Assembly (NCBI RefSeq): GCF_028769735.1
Contig: NC_088193.1
Location: 5,669,814-5,733,813 of the forward strand
Length of the DNA stretch: 64,000 nt
Reading direction: 5' to 3'
DNA from: Zonotrichia leucophrys gambelii
Taxonomy: Eukaryota > Chordata > Aves > Passeriformes > Passerellidae
Positions 51,801 to 60,039 of the stretch are shown here, one piece after another; position 1 is the stretch's first letter; every line of letters begins with the position of its first letter. A program made the position numbers and the translations under genes. Under the pieces are notes generated by a model. That model made no database searches. It worked only from the letters and a program-made list of their open reading frames with translations, and had not been told where the DNA came from.

Positions 51801-53177
51801 GAGGTCCAGGTTCTCAGGAGAACCTCAGGCATGAGTCAGAGGAAGCAGGGAGAGGTTTTTTCTTGGCAGGTGGCACTGTGAGCTCTTCCCAGCTGGGGAG
51901 GGGGAACAGGACCATGCTCCTCCTCTTCTGGGCTCAGACCTCTCATTTCAGGGCGCACTCAGAGCCGCAGGGCACTCACGGCCAAGCTCCTGCATGGAGG
52001 CAGGAGATGGAGCAGCAGGTTTCTGCCTGTGGACACCTCCTGGCCTCACTCACCCCATGGCAGGGATTTTTCCAGGCTCCTAGCCAAAACCTGCCCAGGG
52101 GACAGCAAGGCTGGCCCAAGTCTGCTTGCCCCATGCCTCTGCATCCCCCACCCAGCATCTGAGAGTGGAGGTTCCCTGGGAAAGAGGGACAGGCTCACGC
52201 ACAACCTCCCCCGTCATGCACACAGGTGGCAGAACACCTCAGCCCAGTGCTCTGTGCCAGGGGGGAGCAGCTCCTGCACCCACCTGCTTGGTGAAGAGGA
52301 TGGCGGTGTCCCAGTACTCGGGGTGCTTGTCGCTGACCTTGTTCCACTTCTTCTGCCAGGCGCAGAAGTTGCGCAGGGTGAGGGCGGCGTTGCTGGTGAC
52401 TTTGGGCCCCTTGTCATCCTGCCCGATCAGGAGGAACTTGACCACGGAGATCTGGATGGGGTTACGGATGCTGGGGTGCTTGTAGAGGCGGGCGGCCGTG
52501 GCCATCAGGGTGAGCAGGTAGTGCTGCAGGTCATCCCCGTGGAACTTCACCATCGACTCGTCGGCCACCACCAAGGTCTCCACGTAGCGCGGGACCGAGG
52601 CGAAGCGCTTGGCGCGGCCGCCTTTGCCCCCCGCACGCCCCCGGTACTTGTCGAGCGCCTGCAGCACGCCGGGGGTGAGCCCGGAGCCCACGGCGCATCG
52701 GGACGCTCCGGCCCCGACGGGGCGGCCGGGGCTGCGGCGCTGCAGGCGGTGGAGCCCCCCGGGCGCGCCCCCCGGCACCGGGCTGATCAGGTACTCGGCT
52801 CCCCGGTAGCCGAAAGCGCCGCGGAGCCCCCCGCACAGGCTGAGGGCGGCGAAGGACTCGCGGTCGGCGTTGACATCCCCCGAGTAGAAGCAGTGGCGGA
52901 GCGCGGGCAGCGGGCGGGCGGCCGCCCCCAGGTAGTGCGCGGCGAAGGCGGGCGCGATGAAGCGGGCGTCGGGGGAGAGGTGGAGGTAGAAATCTTCCCC
53001 GAACGCCGAGAGCTGGATCACCACCGCCTGCCCCCCGCGCGGGGGCTCGGCAGGGCCGCCCCTGAAGTAAGCGGGCCCGTTGATGTCGGGGTCCAGGCGC
53101 AGCGGGGTGACCAGCGCCGAGTCGGGCTCCGGGGCAGCCCCCGCGCTCAGCAGCAGCAGCGGCAGCAGCGGCAGCAT
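42059..53177 (-). CDS. ADAMTS15: ADAMTS15, complete coding sequence in eight exons (929 aa predicted)
   Basis: Secreted zinc metalloprotease of the ADAMTS family; family knowledge assigns ADAMTS15 cleavage of versican and aggrecan in extracellular matrix. Exons joined on the minus strand: 53177-52284, 47905-47773, 46818-46651, 46248-45965, 45293-45116, 45018-44843, 44261-44086, 42839-42059. All introns are GT-AG and phases are consistent, giving 2790 nt and 929 codons plus stop, close to the roughly 950 residues I recall for human. Domain order: signal peptide (about 1-15), prodomain ending in RAKR (188-191), catalytic domain with [12 protein letters not shown] (340-351) split between exons 2 and 3, disintegrin-like region (from about 399), first thrombospondin repeat (about 495-550), Cys-rich and spacer regions, then two C-terminal thrombospondin repeats (about 823-873 and 876-929). 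The three TSP repeats and the ending [11 protein letters not shown] favour ADAMTS15; ADAMTS1, 5 and 8 have a different C-terminal make-up. ADAMTS8 lies divergently upstream. Confident identification. Confidence 0.95.
42865..43310 (+). mobile_element. ERV LTR in ADAMTS15 intron 7
   Basis: Antisense to the gene. It carries CCCTATAGAAAGGGG (TATA-like), CCCCTCAATAAACCCATCGC (polyadenylation signal), a CT-rich block, and ends near TATTTGGACA. The left end is placed at TGTAGCAGAATTGG, 25 bp from the exon 8 acceptor; the internal match is firmer than the boundaries. Confidence 0.55.
44086..44261 (-). CDS. ADAMTS15: ADAMTS15 exon 7: cysteine-rich domain
   Basis: 176 nt. It encodes [20 protein letters not shown], then [18 protein letters not shown] and GLFTKP. 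Acceptor TTTAG|GTTGTG; donor CCCAT|GTGAGT, leaving AT of a split Met codon. This is the conserved CVCGG-type cysteine-rich segment just before the spacer domain. Confidence 0.94.
44843..45018 (-). CDS. ADAMTS15: ADAMTS15 exon 6: start of cysteine-rich domain
   Basis: 176 nt. It encodes [20 protein letters not shown] through [20 protein letters not shown] to LAPK. The acceptor is TGCCAG|GGAAGA. Frame with exon 7 requires the donor AAG|GTTGGT at 44842. The better-looking GTGAGA four bases further on would break the reading frame. Confidence 0.92.
45116..45293 (-). CDS. ADAMTS15: ADAMTS15 exon 5: central thrombospondin type 1 repeat
   Basis: 178 nt. It encodes [20 protein letters not shown] with the W-x-x-W and CSRSCGGG signatures of a TSP type 1 repeat, ending near YRSCNLEPC. 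Acceptor CTGCAG|GTGGAC; donor GCAG|GTAAGG. It ends with one base of a Gly codon. Confidence 0.94.
45320..45712. repeat. Minisatellite in ADAMTS15 intron 4
   Basis: Six or seven units of about 60-70 bp built on AAGGAAAACCTCCAACTGC, CACACCCATCATCCCC and CCTGGAGCCATCCC. It fills most of intron 4. Confidence 0.85.
45714..45815 (-). mobile_element. CR1 LINE fragment in ADAMTS15 intron 4
   Basis: AGAATCACAGAATAATGAGG, TTGGAAGAGATCTCTAAG and ATCATCGAGTCCAACC. Same orientation as the gene. Confidence 0.75.
45811..45980 (-). repeat. 50-bp tandem repeat spanning exon 4 splice donor
   Basis: TCACCCTGTACTTGCTG (plus strand) occurs at 45961 (real exon 4/intron 4 junction) and at 45911, with variants at 45862 and 45811. 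Spacing is 50, 49 and 51 bp. On the coding strand the two middle copies contain an intact ACAGG|GTGAGT donor. Confidence 0.9.
45965..46248 (-). CDS. ADAMTS15: ADAMTS15 exon 4: disintegrin-like domain
   Basis: 284 nt. It encodes [10 protein letters not shown] through the cysteine-rich disintegrin-like module ([16 protein letters not shown], then [10 protein letters not shown]) to [10 protein letters not shown] at codon 493. Acceptor CTGCAG|GGGACT; donor TACAGG|GTGAGT at 45964. The last 15 or so exon bases and the donor recur as a tandem repeat in intron 4 (45811-45960). Confidence 0.94.
46651..46818 (-). CDS. ADAMTS15: ADAMTS15 exon 3: catalytic domain, second half of zinc site
   Basis: 168 nt. 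It encodes HVFNMPHDN, completing the HExxHxxGxxHD-type motif with N in place of the usual G at position 347, as in human ADAMTS15 from memory. It continues through NHMMSPT (Met-turn region) to [10 protein letters not shown]. Acceptor CCCAG|GCCACG; donor CATG|GTGAGT. It ends with one base of a split Gly codon. Confidence 0.95.
47258..47680 (-). mobile_element. ERV LTR in ADAMTS15 intron 2
   Basis: Contains AAGCTGGTGTGTTTATTACA and GCGCTGGATGCATG, i.e. AATAAACACACCAGC on the minus strand, the same sense as the gene. AT/CT-rich body. Boundaries are approximate. Confidence 0.45.
47773..47905 (-). CDS. ADAMTS15: ADAMTS15 exon 2: catalytic domain, first half of zinc site
   Basis: 133 nt following a 4.4-kb intron 1. 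It encodes [20 protein letters not shown] and continues to AHELG, supplying the first zinc-ligand histidine and the catalytic Glu (H340, E341). Acceptor TGGCAG|GAC; donor CTGG|GTAAGG. It ends with one base of the split Gly343 codon. Confidence 0.95.
48447..48725 (+). repeat. GGGAT minisatellite in ADAMTS15 intron 1
   Basis: Begins with GCTGGGGTTGGAGCAGGATT units, then pure GGGAT pentamers with a few GGAT slips. Related to 53560-54060. Confidence 0.9.
49608..49695 (+). repeat. 88-bp direct duplicate in intron 1, copy 1
   Basis: From GAATGGTCTCCCTGCTGCTG through CCTAATCCAAAAGCATCTGG to GAGAAAGTGCAA. Nearly identical to 51295-51381, with unrelated flanks. Confidence 0.9.
51295..51381 (+). repeat. 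88-bp direct duplicate in intron 1, copy 2
   Basis: Differs from 49608-49695 at about three positions (for example AAAACATCTGG instead of AAAGCATCTGG). Confidence 0.9.
52284..53177 (-). CDS. ADAMTS15: ADAMTS15 exon 1: signal peptide, prodomain, start of catalytic domain
   Basis: 894 nt, 298 codons, phase 0 at its end. The start [14 protein letters not shown] gives a hydrophobic signal peptide. The ATG has A at -3. The prodomain holds the cysteine-switch-like segment around HCFYSGDVN (95-103). RAKR at 188-191 is a furin-type site followed by [18 protein letters not shown], the usual start of the mature protease. The exon ends at ILFTKQ, with donor CAG|GTGGGT at 52283. It is very GC-rich and lies in a CpG island, unlike exons 2-7. 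Confidence 0.95.
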
Positions 53178-53189
53178 CGTCCCGGCTGC

Positions 53190-53204
53190 TCAGGCCGGCC
53201 GCAT
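53190..53204 (-). other. Short upstream ORF (MRPA) in ADAMTS15 leader
   Basis: A four-codon ORF plus stop (ATG CGG CCG GCC TGA) ends 12 nt before the main ATG. Its start context is weak (C at -3), so leaky scanning is likely. It lies in the transcript only if the start site is above 53204, as the TATA position suggests. Confidence 0.45.
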
Positions 53205-53350
53205 CGGGGTTCGGGGGAGGCGCGGGGGGGAGAAAGCAGCACCCGGCCCCCCCCTTCCTCCCTCCTCCTCCTCCTCCTCCTCCTGGACCCGCCGAGGCTG
53301 GAGGAGCGGAGCGGCCCCGCCGGTACCTGCTTCGCGGGGCGCACCGCGCT

Positions 53351-53356
53351 CTTATA
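53351..53356 (-). promoter_or_regulatory. TATA-like box of ADAMTS15
   Basis: Reads CTATAAGAG on the minus strand in otherwise GC-rich DNA, 174 bp upstream of the ATG. A start site about 25-30 bp downstream (near 53322-53326) would give a 5' leader of about 150 nt. The box is visible; its use is inferred. Confidence 0.5.
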
Positions 53357-53559
53357 GCGGCGGAGCGGGGCGCGGCTTGGCCCCGCCGCAGGCACCGCGG
53401 GGCGGGGGCCGGGGCCGAGCGGGGCCGAGCGGGGCCGGCCGAGGAGCCGAGCGGAGCCGGGAGAGAACCGCGCTCCGCCCGGGGCTGCCGCCGCCTCCCC
53501 GGGGCGGAGCGGGGCGGGGGCGCGGCACCGGCGGGAGGACGGGAGGGGATGGAACGGTG

Positions 53560-54060
53560 CGGTGCGATGGGGTGGGATGCGAGTTTGAGATGGGGTGGGA
53601 TGCGTGGGATGGAGTGGGATGGAGTGGGATGTGGGTTTGAGATAGAGTGGTATAGAGGGTGGGATAAAATGGGGTGAGATGGACGGGATTGAGGAGTGGG
53701 ATAGGATCGTGTAGGATGGAATGGGATGCTGGGGTTGGAGCAGGATTGTGTGGGATAGAATGGGATGCTGAGGTTGGAACAGAATGGAATAAAGGGTGAG
53801 GTGCTTTGGGATGGAGTGAGGTGAGATAGTGCAGGATAAGGGGTGGGATGAGATGGGGTGAGATGGACGGGATTGAGGAGTGGGATAGGATCGTGTGGGA
53901 TGGAATGGGATGCTGAGGTTGGAACAGGATGGAATAAAAGGTGGGCTGCTTTAGGATGGGGTGAGGTGAGATAGGGTGGGATGGGACAGGATGGGATGAG
54001 AATGGAATGAGGTGGGATGTGGAGGGTGGGACAGGATAGGATTGGGCTGTTGGATGGGAT
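53560..54060 (+). repeat. GGGATG-type minisatellite upstream of ADAMTS15
   Basis: About 500 bp of degenerate GGGATGG units with longer composite units, e.g. GCTGGGGTTGGAGCAGGATT at about 53729 and GGATTGGGCTGTTGGATGGG at about 54038. Confidence 0.85.
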
Positions 54061-54265
54061 GGAGTGGAAGGAGACCCTCTTCACTTTTATTCCTACAGCA
54101 AAGAGGGAAACTCTGCAGCCCCCAGGGATGCTCCCACCTGCCAGGCTCCCTCCTGCCACTCTCCAGCTTTTCTGGACCCTGCTCCAAGTGAAGGGATGCA
54201 GCTCTGTGACCCCGCAGGGATGGGGCCTCTGGTGTGCACAAGGCTGTGCAGGGAAGATAAAAGGT

Positions 54266-54355
54266 CATAGAATCATTGAGTCATGGAACAGTTTGGGTTG
54301 GAAAGGACCTTTAAAGGTCAGCTATTCCAGCCCTCCATCCTCTGCTCCGTGCTGG
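54266..54355 (-). mobile_element. CR1 LINE fragment upstream of ADAMTS15
   Basis: TAGAATCATTGAGTCATGG, CAGTTTGGGTTGGAAAGGAC and CTTTAAAGGTCAGC match the CR1 3' end in reverse orientation. Confidence 0.7.
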
Positions 54356-55740
54356 TATTTGGGACAGTTCAGTGGAGTGGGGAGCCCACTATTTGACAGC
54401 TGAGGCTTAGTTCCCAGATTTATTGGGAAGATAAATGTTTTCCACAGCCCAGGGGTGCCTAGCACCGAGATCTGTGCCCCTCCATGTACCTCCAGACCTG
54501 CCAGCCCAGTGTCACACTGCCCCAGCAATTCCTGCATTCACACTGGGGGGATCCCTCTCCACCACCCCACCCTCATCCAGCTGGGGGCAAAGGCAATTTC
54601 CACTTCTGAGCTCAGCATCCCTTCATCCCTGAGCACCAAAGTGCCCTCCATAAGTGTTAACATCTGCAATATCCCCTGCTCTGAGACTGCAGGACAGCCT
54701 GTGTGGGGTATATGGGAAATCCTCACACCCACCCAATGCAGGGATCAGCAGAGCAGTGTGTGCAGGGTGCTGGGGCAGGGAATGCTCCTGGCAGGTGGGA
54801 ACATCTCGCTGTGGATGGGATTTTTGGAGAGCAGTGAAGAGTCCTCAGCAACAACCTGAAGCTGAAGGACAGATTTATCAGCACCACAAGCACCACAGTT
54901 TGGTTTGGTGATGAAACTAAAGCCTCTCTTGGACAAACTGGCTTTGATGTGATTTCAGCAAAGGCTGAAACCCTTTGAAATGCAAGCACAGCTGAAGAAT
55001 GTGTGCATGTATGAAATAGAATCCAAAGTTATTGCCTAAGGCACAGGGCCCACAGCCCACAGCCCAGCTCGTTTTGCTGTCAGTGCATCCCCGTGCTGTG
55101 GTTTGCTCAGTCGTGTGCCTTCCAGCTGAGCTTGTGACCCAAAACAACCATCTGACTGTGCTGGGCTGAGGCAATCAGGGATTTGTCTGCTGGCCAAAGT
55201 GCAGCATGCCCAGGGGTGTTGGTAATGGGCAGCCAGGGAGTGGAGGAGCAAGGGAAGAGAGACAGAGTCTTGAGCATCGTGAGGTGCCAGGAGGGAATTT
55301 CTCCCTCCCACAGCCTTGCTCTGCTCAGCAGGATGTTCCTCCAAAGACCACAGCAGCATCCACAGAGCCACAGGCTCCCAGAGCTGCCACCAGCCTGGAG
55401 ATCCTCAAGCCAGAGTTGGTCAGGGCTGCCCCTGAGCTCCAGCCCCTCCATCTGGCAGCTCTCATCAGGAGGATGAGTCAAACCAAGCTGGCAGGAGCTT
55501 TATCTCCAGCCTGGAGAACATCTGATTGTCTCCTGATGGGGAAAGGCAGGCAGAAAATGTGATGGTTTGGCTGTGCCTGGGCTGAGACCTGCTGGAGCCT
55601 CCAGGCATGGGACTGGCTGTGTCCTGTGATGCTGGGGGTGTGCCATGGGCTGGAAAACAGGGATGGATCAGCTGGATATCCATCCCAGCCTTCATCAAAT
55701 TGAACAGCTGGGAATCACCTGCCCCAAGGCATTGCAAACC

Positions 55741-56135
55741 AAACCATCACTTCCCTGCAGCAGCACTTCCCTAATCCAAACCAAAAACCAAAATTAAAAA
55801 CAAACCCAAACCCAGAGCCAAATCCTAACTCTAATCCTAGCCATAACCCTAACCCAAACCCTAACCCAAATCCTAACCCAAACCTAACCCTAAACCCAAA
55901 ATCAAACCCAAACCCAAAACCAAACCCAAGACCTTACCCAAACCCAAAACCAAACCCAAACCCCAACCCAAACTCAAACCCAAAACCAAACCCTAACCCA
56001 AACCCTAACCCTAACCCTATTCCTAACCCAAACCCTGACCCTAACCCAAACCATCACTTCCCTGCAGCAGCAATTCCCTAACCCAAACCCTAGCCTAACC
56101 CTAACCTACCCTAACCCAAACCTTTACTCCCCTGC
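55741..56135 (+). repeat. Degenerate interstitial telomere-like array
   Basis: Many CCCTAA, CCCAAA and CCTAACC variants, C-rich on the plus strand, including perfect runs such as CCTAACCCTAACCCTA near 56003. A non-telomeric segment (CCATCACTTCCCTGCAGCAG) occurs at both 55744 and 56051. Confidence 0.9.
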
Positions 56136-56804
56136 CCAGGTGAGCAGAGAAGCTGTGGAGCACAGGAGCACACCCTGCTCACCCTTTCCATGTTCCAGAG
56201 CACTCCATAAAATAAGGAATCACATTTTTATTTCAGTTTTCCTCCTGCTCAAGGACCTGATGGGATTTTTCTCTCCAGGGACAAGCCAGCAGCTGCTTGA
56301 ACCCCACACTGAAGGCAGGAGCTGGTCCAGGTGACACTGTGGGGTCACTCCTGTCCCTCCAGGCTGGCTGCTCCTCACCCCTGCAGTCCCTCTGGGCTGG
56401 ATGGATTTGGGATGAAGGTGTGTGCCTTGAAGGACAGCACACAGAAAGCTGGGAATGGAGGTGGAAGATGCCTTTGGAACATTCTGAGCAGCTGTAGATA
56501 ATTAAATATATCAAGAGATGTGAGGTGGATTCTGCTTCTGCTTTGATTTTTGTCTAGAAACCACTTTAAGGTAAAGCCCATCTCACTCAGGCTTAATCCA
56601 TTGCTCACTCTGATATTGAAATATCAGTGTGAGCTGGTGTGCAGTGTGGATTTTCCTTCTCCCACCTTCCTCTTCCTTCATCCCAAACATCTCCAGGAAG
56701 CACCAAGTTATTTTGCTTCATTTATTCATCACCGTGATGCAAAGTTATTCATTTTAAAACACAAAAAGAGCAAAAAATAAACCTCACATATCTCTTGGAT
56801 GTTC

Positions 56805-57023
56805 CAGTTCACCAAAGAAATTGTTTTAAATACAGCATCTGAGAATTTTAGGCCAAAGACAGAGCAGAAAGTGGTTCAGGCAGGGGAAACTGCCACTCAA
56901 GCAGTTGATTTTGGCTAAAACCTTGATGTATCAGAGGCTTCTCACCCAAAAGTTCAGGCTGTGCTCTCCCAACTCCCCATCACCTGGGCAGGAAGGAAGA
57001 TCCTCTCCAGGGACTGAGGATGA
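56805..57023 (+). repeat. Spacer duplication 1, copy 1
   Basis: About 219 bp matching 59751-59970 in the same orientation (CAGTTCACCAAAGAAATTGT, AAGCAGTTGATTTTGGCTAA, CTCACCCAAAAGTTCAGGCT). Confidence 0.85.
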
Positions 57024-57320
57024 CTGAATAAAAACAACACAACTCCTGGGTTTGGGTGATTTCCAGCTGGTACTGCAGGTCCTGGGATTGCTGATAGTCC
57101 ATTCTCTCTGAAAGCATCTAAAATCCCTTCTCCTCACTCCCCTCAGCATTTAAGGCTTTCTCCTGTTTGAGGAAGAGAGACACAGGTTTTTCCATAGTGG
57201 TTTCAAACAGAATATGGGAATTTAGAAGAGGCAGATGCCAGTGCCACCCATGCCAAACGCAGCATCAGGAGCTCCTGCTCACCTGCAGAGATTGGTAGCC
57301 CAGCACTCAGCACTGCACTG

Positions 57321-57640
57321 TTCCCACCTGAGCAGCTCCATCCATCCATGGATTCCCTCTCTGGATGCTGTTCCCACCTGGGCAGCTCCATCCATCCATG
57401 GATTCCCTCTCTGGATGCTGTTCCCACCTGGGCAGCTCCATCCATCCATGGATTCCCTCTCTGGGATGCTGTTCCCCCTGGGCAGCTCCATCCATCCATG
57501 GATTCCCTCTCTGGGATGCTCTTCCCACCTGGGCAGCTCCATCCATCCATGGATTCCATCTCTGGATGCTGTTCCCCCCTGGGCAGCTCCATCCATCCAT
57601 GGATTCCCTCTCTGGATGCTGTTCCCCCCTGGGCAACTCC
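57321..57640 (+). repeat. 50/51-bp minisatellite, six to seven units
   Basis: Unit TTCCCACCTGGGCAGCTCCA plus TCCATCCATGGATTCCCTCT plus CTGGATGCTG. The last unit is degenerate. Confidence 0.95.
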
Positions 57641-57657
57641 ATCCTGTTCCCAGGATG

Positions 57658-57772
57658 GGATGGAGGAGCTGCATCCTCCAAAAATTTGAGAAACCCCAGA
57701 GAATACCCATAGCCTCTCCCTTTATTTGAATAAAGTCAAAAAGGACTCCTCTGTCTCCTTTTTGGACATTTT
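57658..57772 (+). mobile_element. LTR 3' fragment (family G)
   Basis: Matches 60365-60475: GCTGCATCCTCCAAAAATTT, AGCCTCTCCCTTTATTTGAA, AATAAAGT and CTCCTTTTTGGACATT. It abuts the 50-bp minisatellite. Confidence 0.6.
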
Positions 57773-57915
57773 GGACATTTTGGATTCCCTCTCTGGGGTG
57801 CTGCTGTCAGGGACAGGGACACCAGAGGACACTCAGCAAAACCATTACAAAGTTCAGCCATTTTCATCAGCCCACAAACCATGTAAGACTGGAATAGAGA
57901 GGAGGGGAAATTATA

Positions 57916-57917
<2 letters not shown>

Positions 57918-58002
<85 letters not shown>
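57918..58002 (+). repeat. ATT trinucleotide array
   Basis: About 28 uninterrupted ATT units followed by a T run. Confidence 0.97.
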
Positions 58003-58140
58003 TTTTCTAGAAAAGAGTATTTTCATTCTAACATGCCATATTAATTTACAGAATTCATGGGCTGTTCCTTGGAGGGTTTTAGAGGGTTTTGACCCCAGAG
58101 CAGACACAACTTTGGAGTCTCAGGAAGGACAAGGCTGGGG

Positions 58141-58278
58141 TGCTTTGCTATCCCCTCCTTGCTTTTGTTCACATCCAAATCTGCAGCTCCAAGCTGAGCT
58201 TTAATTATTCCTTTTTGCCCTCAGGGCAGAGAAAACGCTTGGGACAATTATTTGAGCTGCTAATGAAGCAGCTCCAAT
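58141..58278 (+). repeat. Spacer duplication 2, forward copy
   Basis: Reverse complement of 59508-59656: shared blocks are TTATTTGAGCTGCTAATGAA, TTCCTTTTTGCCCTCAG and CACATCCAAAT. Confidence 0.8.
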
Positions 58279-58899
58279 CCCCAAAAGGATTTCCTCACTG
58301 ATCTTCTCACTGATGTTCTGCTCTCAGGACACCTTGGAAGCCCCAAGACCCAGACAGAAAATAGAGAAGCAGCTCCCCAGGGAGGAGGCTGCAATGCTGG
58401 AAACAACCCTTGATTTTGATTTAGCCCTTGATTTTGGAAAGCCATAAACCTGTTCCCTTGCCCCTGGGCACAACTGGAGCTGCAAACCCACCCTGAGGCA
58501 AGGCTGACCTCTAGTGCCACATCCTTGCTCTGGAAATCCAGGTGTGAAATGGAATGAGGGCAATGGATGATGGCATTGCAAATCAAAATGCAAATAAAAA
58601 TAGAGAATAAATACGGAAAACAGAGAAAATTATATGGAAAAATCTAAAGATTGTTTAGAAATTAGAAATGGAATACTTACAAATTGTATCAAATCACAGC
58701 CATGGCTCTTGATGTGCCCAGCACCAAGGGCACCAAATCTCAGAGGCAGCAGCATCAGGTGATGAACCACGACCCATCCTGGATGTCCCTGCCCTTTCCT
58801 GAATCCTAAAAATCTTCTTTTCCCACATTTAGAGGATTAAGGAGAGTTAGCATTCACCCAGTATCACTCCCACAGCAGCCAACCCTAATAAATCATTAG

Positions 58900-59062
58900 A
58901 TGATAAATCATCTCCAAGGATGAGCTGCTGCAAGGAAGGAAAGGAAAGAAAGGAAGGAAAGGAAGGAAAAGGGAAGGAAAACCCTTTTTTATGGGGTATT
59001 CAGGGTTTTGAAGCACCAAACCCTAAATCTCCACCACTTTTAAGGCAGGAGGGCCCTCTCGT
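58900..59062 (+). repeat. Spacer duplication 3, copy 1 (with GGAAA expansion)
   Basis: Matches 61303-61433: GGATGAGCTGCTGCAAGGAA, CCCTTTTTTATGGGGTA, CCCTAAATCTCCACCACTTT and GGCAGGAGGGCC. This copy has about 30 extra bp of purine repeat. Confidence 0.85.
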
Positions 59063-59413
59063 GGCTGTGGCCATGGTGGGAGGGGACAGCAAGGCAGCGA
59101 CCACAGATTCACAGCGACAAATTTCGCTTCTTCATTCACCCCCTGGCTCCAAATCAGCCCGAATCTCCCCTTTCCTCAAAGGAACAACCATTTCCCTGAC
59201 TCCCTTTACCAATCTCCACAGCCAGGATGGTTTCTCTGAAGATCACCTGGCAGGACACTGGCCAGGACTCTGATTTAAAGCTGCTTTTTTTGGTAGACAT
59301 TTCCACCCATCTGATTATTTTAAATGAAAACGATTGGAAATGTTCCTTTTGCTGTGGGGTGGGGTTTGATCTGCAGGACCTCTTTGGTCCCGCTTCCCCA
59401 GCAATTCCCAGGG

Positions 59414-59460
59414 TGGATTTAGGGTTGCTGGATTTAGGGTTGCTGGATTTAGGGTTTCCC
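59414..59460 (+). repeat. 15-bp tandem repeat, three units
   Basis: TGGATTTAGGGTTGC repeated about three times. It contains TTAGGGTT and so looks telomere-like, but the period is 15. Confidence 0.85.
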
Positions 59461-59507
59461 ACCGCAGCGTAGGGCAGCACTGACATCTAGTGGTCTCAAT
59501 TTCGAGC

Positions 59508-59656
59508 ATTGGAGCTGCTTCATTAGCAGCTCAAATAATTAACCTAAGTGTTTTCTCTGCGCTGAGGGCAAAAAGGAATAACTAAAACTCAGCCTGGAGC
59601 TGTAAATTTGGATGTGAACCCGTTTGCAGAGCAAGGAAGGGACAACAAAGCATCAC
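59508..59656 (-). repeat. Spacer duplication 2, inverted copy
   Basis: Inverted relative to 58141-58278, about 1.2 kb apart; about 10 bp longer near 59620. Confidence 0.8.
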
Positions 59657-59750
59657 AAACTCCCCCAAAAAGCAGTGAGAGGAATAGCAGATTTCTCTTT
59701 ACAAACAAGCTGTGGGTCTGCTGGTAGCTAAAACCAGCACTTGGATACTG

Positions 59751-59970
59751 CAGTTCACCAAAGAAATTGTTTTAAATACAGAATCTGAGAATTTCAGGCC
59801 AGAGATAGAGCAGAAGGGTGGGTGAGACAGGACAAACTGCCCCTCAAGCAGTTGATTTTGGCTAAAATCTTGGAGTATCAGAGGCTTCTCACCCAAAAGT
59901 TCAGGCTGTGCTCTCCCAACTCCCCATCACCTGGGCAGGAAGGAAGATCCTCTCCAGGGACTCAGGATGA
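59751..59970 (+). repeat. Spacer duplication 1, copy 2
   Basis: About 220 bp direct match to 56805-57023, with roughly a dozen differences and a small length change near 59815. Confidence 0.85.
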
Positions 59971-60039
59971 ATCAGAGTGCATTGTTAGTCAGCTTTCCAG
60001 GAAATAAAATGAAATAAAATTTTCTTGGAGGAAAAAAAA

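Larger units (their letters stand above)
52290..53560. promoter_or_regulatory. CpG island over ADAMTS15 exon 1 and promoter
   Basis: Very high GC and frequent CpG, contrasting with the AT-richer introns. It includes the first exon, the leader, a C-run/(CCT)n tract at 53246-53284 (G-rich on the coding strand) and GGGGCCGAGC repeats near 53400-53450 that resemble Sp1/KLF-type GC boxes. Confidence 0.8.

Noticed and set aside
42059..53177. Identification as ADAMTS1, ADAMTS5 or ADAMTS8
   Set aside because: Three TSP repeats, the [17 protein letters not shown] segment and the QELDFC-LRPC ending fit ADAMTS15; the ADAMTS1/5 pair is not arranged divergently.
52029..53357. 442-codon plus-strand ORF over ADAMTS15 exon 1
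   Set aside because: Antisense shadow of exon 1 in a CpG island, lacking recognisable motifs.
52531..54159. 542-codon minus-strand ORF
   Set aside because: Runs from minisatellite DNA into exon 1 in the wrong frame; the proline/serine/histidine-rich start is just GGGATG repeats translated.
59414..59460. Second interstitial telomere site
   Set aside because: The repeat period is 15 bp (TGGATTTAGGGTTGC), not 6, so it is a small minisatellite that merely contains TTAGGG.
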